Positions 61,717 through 64,000 of a DNA stretch of 64,000 bases are shown here, piece after piece (positions within the stretch are counted from its first letter, which is position 1; each line of letters opens with the position of its first letter). Location: contig CAJUGH010000010.1 of the NCBI GenBank assembly GCA_910586215.1, forward strand, positions 1 to 64,000, read 5' to 3'. The translations under genes were made by a program, and so were the position numbers. The DNA is from an uncultured Acetatifactor sp. Its GTDB lineage: Bacteria; Bacillota; Clostridia; Lachnospirales; Lachnospiraceae. The notes under the pieces were generated by a model, which was not told where the DNA came from, ran no database searches, and was given only the letters and a program-made list of their open reading frames with translations.

Positions 61717-62676
61717 ATGGAAGAGATTGCCGAGAGCATTTTTACTGAGAGAATGCAGTTTGCCGTGCTGATTGATGCAGACAATATCAGTTCCAAATAT
61801 GCCGCCACCATTTTTGAAGAACTGGAGACCTATGGCTTGTCAACCTACCGCCGGATCTACGGCAACTGGTCCAAGGGAAATGGCTGGGGGGAAGGTGTGC
61901 TGCTGGAGCATTCCATTATGCCAGTTCAGCAGTTTTCCTATACCACAGGGAAAAATGCTACGGACATGGCCATGGTGATCGATGCCATGGACATCCTCTA
62001 CAAGAATAAGGTACAGGGGTTCTGCCTTGTCACCAGCGATAGTGATTTTACAAGGCTGGCAATGCGTCTTAGGGAGGAGAACATGTTCGTGCTGGGCATG
62101 GGAGAGTCTAAGACCCCGGTGGCGCTGACCAGGGCCTGCAACAAATTTATCCACCTGAACCTGGTGGCAGAACAGAACAAGGCTCTGGAGGAAAATGAGG
62201 AAATGGGGGCAGAGGTCGCAGACGAGCAGAATGTGACACCCATTTCCGAGGTGCGCCAGGTGATTCTGGCCCTGCTCAATGAGAATGGAGGCAGGAAGGT
62301 GGACATGTCCCGGATCGGGAACCGTCTGAATGACAAGTTCACGGATTTTGATGTGCGTAATTACGGCTACTCCAAACTGAGTACCATGATCGATGAGGAG
62401 ATGCCGGACTTAAGCGTGAAGAAGACCAGCAACCAGCACTACGTGGAGCGCCAGTCCAACCTGTCCAAGGAGGAACTGGAGATGGAAATCTGCCGGATGA
62501 TCGAGAGAAGCGGCGGACTGATCGATAATCTGTCCACCTTGAATGACGACCTGCACAAGAAATACAAGCAGCTTGACTTCAAGCAATACGGTTACAGCAG
62601 GATATCCAGTTTCCTGCGGAGTCTGAAAAGCGTGGAGGTCCATGAGAACCAGGTGATGCTGAAGGGGAGAGAATAA
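61717..62676 (+). CDS. NYN (PIN-like) domain protein with tandem OST-HTH/LOTUS domains
   Basis: 319 residues. NYN nuclease-like domain (about 12-150): FAVLIDADNIS, NATDMAMVIDAMDILYK, LVTSDSDFTRLAMRLRE, with the acidic residues of the PIN-type metal site kept. Two OST-HTH domains follow (about 173-245 and 250-315): EVRQVILALLNENGGRKVDMSRIG...DFDVRNYGYSKLSTMI and EICRMIERSGGLIDNLSTLN...DFKQYGYSRISSFLRS. These bind RNA in eukaryotic relatives. AAGGAG lies 8 nt before ATG 61717; the extension upstream runs through the palindrome. The rarA gene starts 6 nt after the stop. Confidence 0.88.
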   Translation: MEEIAESIFTERMQFAVLIDADNISSKYAATIFEELETYGLSTYRRIYGNWSKGNGWGEGVLLEHSIMPVQQFSYTTGKNATDMAMVIDAMDILYKNKVQGFCLVTSDSDFTRLAMRLREENMFVLGMGESKTPVALTRACNKFIHLNLVAEQNKALEENEEMGAEVADEQNVTPISEVRQVILALLNENGGRKVDMSRIGNRLNDKFTDFDVRNYGYSKLSTMIDEEMPDLSVKKTSNQHYVERQSNLSKEELEMEICRMIERSGGLIDNLSTLNDDLHKKYKQLDFKQYGYSRISSFLRSLKSVEVHENQVMLKGRE

Positions 62677-62682
62677 GAAGAG

Positions 62683-64000
62683 ATGGATTTGTTTGAATAT
62701 ATGCGCACTTCCAACCTGGAGAAGGAGTCTCCCCTGGCCGCACGAATGCGGCCCAAGACCCTGGACGAAGTGCTGGGACAGGAACATATCGTGGGGAAGG
62801 ATACCTTGTTGTACCGGGCCATCCAGGCAGACAAGATCAGTTCTGTGATCTTCTATGGGCCACCCGGTACAGGCAAGACTACCCTGGCCCGGGTGATTGC
62901 CAACACCACCAGTGCGGAGTTCACCCAGATCAATGCCACGGTAGCGGGCAAGAAGGATATGGAGGAAGTGGTGAAGAAGGCCAAGGATCTCCAGGGCATG
63001 TATGGGAAACGTACCATCCTCTTTATCGATGAGATCCACCGGTTTAACAAGGGTCAGCAGGATTACCTGCTGCCTTTTGTGGAGGACGGCACCCTGGTCC
63101 TGATCGGGGCCACCACGGAGAATCCTTATTTCGAGGTAAACGGGGCGCTGCTTTCCCGTTCCATCATCTTTGAACTGAAGCCCATTCCAGTGGAGGCTGT
63201 GAAGGAACTGCTGCAGAAGGCGGTCTATGACAGGGACAGGGGAATGGGTTCTTACGATGCGGTCATAGAGGAGGAAGCCCTGGATTTTCTGGCAGATCTC
63301 TCCGGCGGGGATGCCAGGCATGCCTTGAATGCCCTGGAACTGGGAGTCATGACCACGGCCAGGGGAGAGGACGGGAAGATCCATATCACCCTGGAAGTGG
63401 CCCAGGAGTGCATCCAGAAGCGGGCCATCCGCTATGACAAGACGGGGGACAGCCACTATGACACCATCTCGGCATTTATCAAGAGCATGCGGGGATCTGA
63501 CCCGGATGCAGCAGTATATTATCTGGCCAGAATGCTTTACGCTGGGGAGCAGGTGGCATTCATTGCCAGGCGGATCATGATCTGCGCTGCGGAGGATGTG
63601 GGAAATGCAGACCCCAATGCCCTGGTGGTGGCCACTAATGCTTCCCTGGCAGTGGAGCGCATCGGTATGCCGGAGGCCCAGATCATCCTGGCCCAGGCGG
63701 CGGCCTACGTGGCCTGTGCCCCCAAGAGCAATGCCAGCAGCGGAGCCATCTTCAAGGCAATGGAGGCGGTGGGGCGCACAGGCAACCTGCCCATTCCCAC
63801 CCATCTGCAGGATGCCCACTATAAGGGGGCGGCGAAACTGGGACATGGGACGGGGTATAAGTACGCCCATGATTACCCCAACCATTATGTGGAACAACAG
63901 TACCTGCCCTATGAACTGAACGGGCAGGAATTCTATCAGCCTACGGGAAATGGCTATGAGGCGAAGATCCGGGAACATATGAAATGGCTGAAGGAAGAGG
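62683..64000 (+). CDS. rarA: replication-associated recombination AAA+ ATPase RarA/MgsA (3' partial)
   Basis: At least 439 residues, running off the right edge close to the expected end. Start MDLFEYMRTSNLEKESPLAARMRPKTLDEVLGQ; Walker A GPPGTGKTTLAR, Walker B ILFIDEIHRFNKGQQD, sensor GATTENP, and the C-terminal RarA domain with CAAEDVGNADPNAL and YKYAHDYPNHYV. The protein acts at stalled replication forks. It begins 6 nt after the NYN/OST-HTH gene, so the two form an operon; the ribosome binding site (AAGAAG) is modest. Confidence 0.96.
   Translation, partial: MDLFEYMRTSNLEKESPLAARMRPKTLDEVLGQEHIVGKDTLLYRAIQADKISSVIFYGPPGTGKTTLARVIANTTSAEFTQINATVAGKKDMEEVVKKAKDLQGMYGKRTILFIDEIHRFNKGQQDYLLPFVEDGTLVLIGATTENPYFEVNGALLSRSIIFELKPIPVEAVKELLQKAVYDRDRGMGSYDAVIEEEALDFLADLSGGDARHALNALELGVMTTARGEDGKIHITLEVAQECIQKRAIRYDKTGDSHYDTISAFIKSMRGSDPDAAVYYLARMLYAGEQVAFIARRIMICAAEDVGNADPNALVVATNASLAVERIGMPEAQIILAQAAAYVACAPKSNASSGAIFKAMEAVGRTGNLPIPTHLQDAHYKGAAKLGHGTGYKYAHDYPNHYVEQQYLPYELNGQEFYQPTGNGYEAKIREHMKWLKEE

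Noticed and set aside
62410..63978. 522-codon minus-strand frame opposite rarA and the end of the NYN gene
   Set aside because: rarA is unmistakable on the plus strand through this stretch; the opposite frame is a composition effect.
1..64000. CRISPR arrays, rRNA genes, insertion sequences and transposases
   Set aside because: No regularly spaced repeats, rRNA sequences or transposase-like proteins were seen anywhere in the window.

Overview
The window looks like the chromosome of a GC-rich member of the Lachnospiraceae (Firmicutes, Clostridia). The evidence is the combination of a class III fructose-1,6-bisphosphatase, DUF1836 and YerC regulators, GHKL/LytTR and YesM/YesN two-component systems, LplB/YtcP/LipO-type sugar transporters, a YhfC-type membrane protease, and strong AGGAGG ribosome binding sites with sigma-A type promoters. 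I cannot name a species. Most of the window is ordinary core chromosome. Visibly AT-richer stretches occur at the left edge (about 1-560), next to a tRNA gene (about 44.7-45.5 kb) and at about 48.8-52.76 kb; the last two contain broken genes.

Layout. 0-4.4 kb: an AT-rich membrane protein gene, then a BlaI/BlaR1-like repressor-protease operon behind a textbook twin operator. 4.4-16.3 kb: housekeeping genes: typA (minus strand, long structured leader), an SSB-like protein, a corrinoid adenosyltransferase, a lysine riboswitch followed by dapA and dapB, fbp, a Ser/Gly/Asn-rich lipoprotein, an orphan eukaryote-type hisA, a degenerate M23 peptidase paired with a bactofilin, and yerC. 16.3-25.5 kb: a structured leader and DUF1836 protein, an orphan solute-binding lipoprotein, an HTH protein, an SPFH/zinc-ribbon protein, pcrA and an rRNA methyltransferase.

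25.5-47.7 kb is a sensing and carbohydrate region. A sugar-binding lipoprotein and a chemoreceptor form one operon; a LytTR/GHKL two-component system and a YhfC protease are divergent from it. A YesM/YesN-type pair lies next to a three-gene ABC importer (two permeases and a lipoprotein), followed by two GH95 alpha-L-fucosidase-family enzymes without signal peptides, a MATE transporter, tRNA-Val(CAC) and gene remnants. This suggests import of fucosylated oligosaccharides and their cleavage inside the cell.

47.9-53.3 kb: an orphan FliD-like protein, then an AT-rich island with a second GHKL/LytTR pair, its probable lipoprotein target behind three direct repeats phased every 20 bp, and a decayed MntA-HepT toxin-antitoxin module that ends at a terminator abutting the start codon of the next gene. 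53.3-64 kb: an AI-2E family permease; a MerR-methyltransferase fusion with a MerR-type 19-bp-spacer promoter driving a tandem ABC exporter that a deletion has collapsed; a PadR/DUF2812 pair behind twin PadR-like operators; a methionine gamma-lyase-type enzyme with a GntR regulator; and a NYN/OST-HTH RNA-binding nuclease-like protein followed by rarA, which runs off the right edge.

A small dispersed palindrome (GTTACT...AGTAAC ends) recurs in several intergenic gaps, and several unrelated proteins carry low-complexity or tandem-repeat segments.
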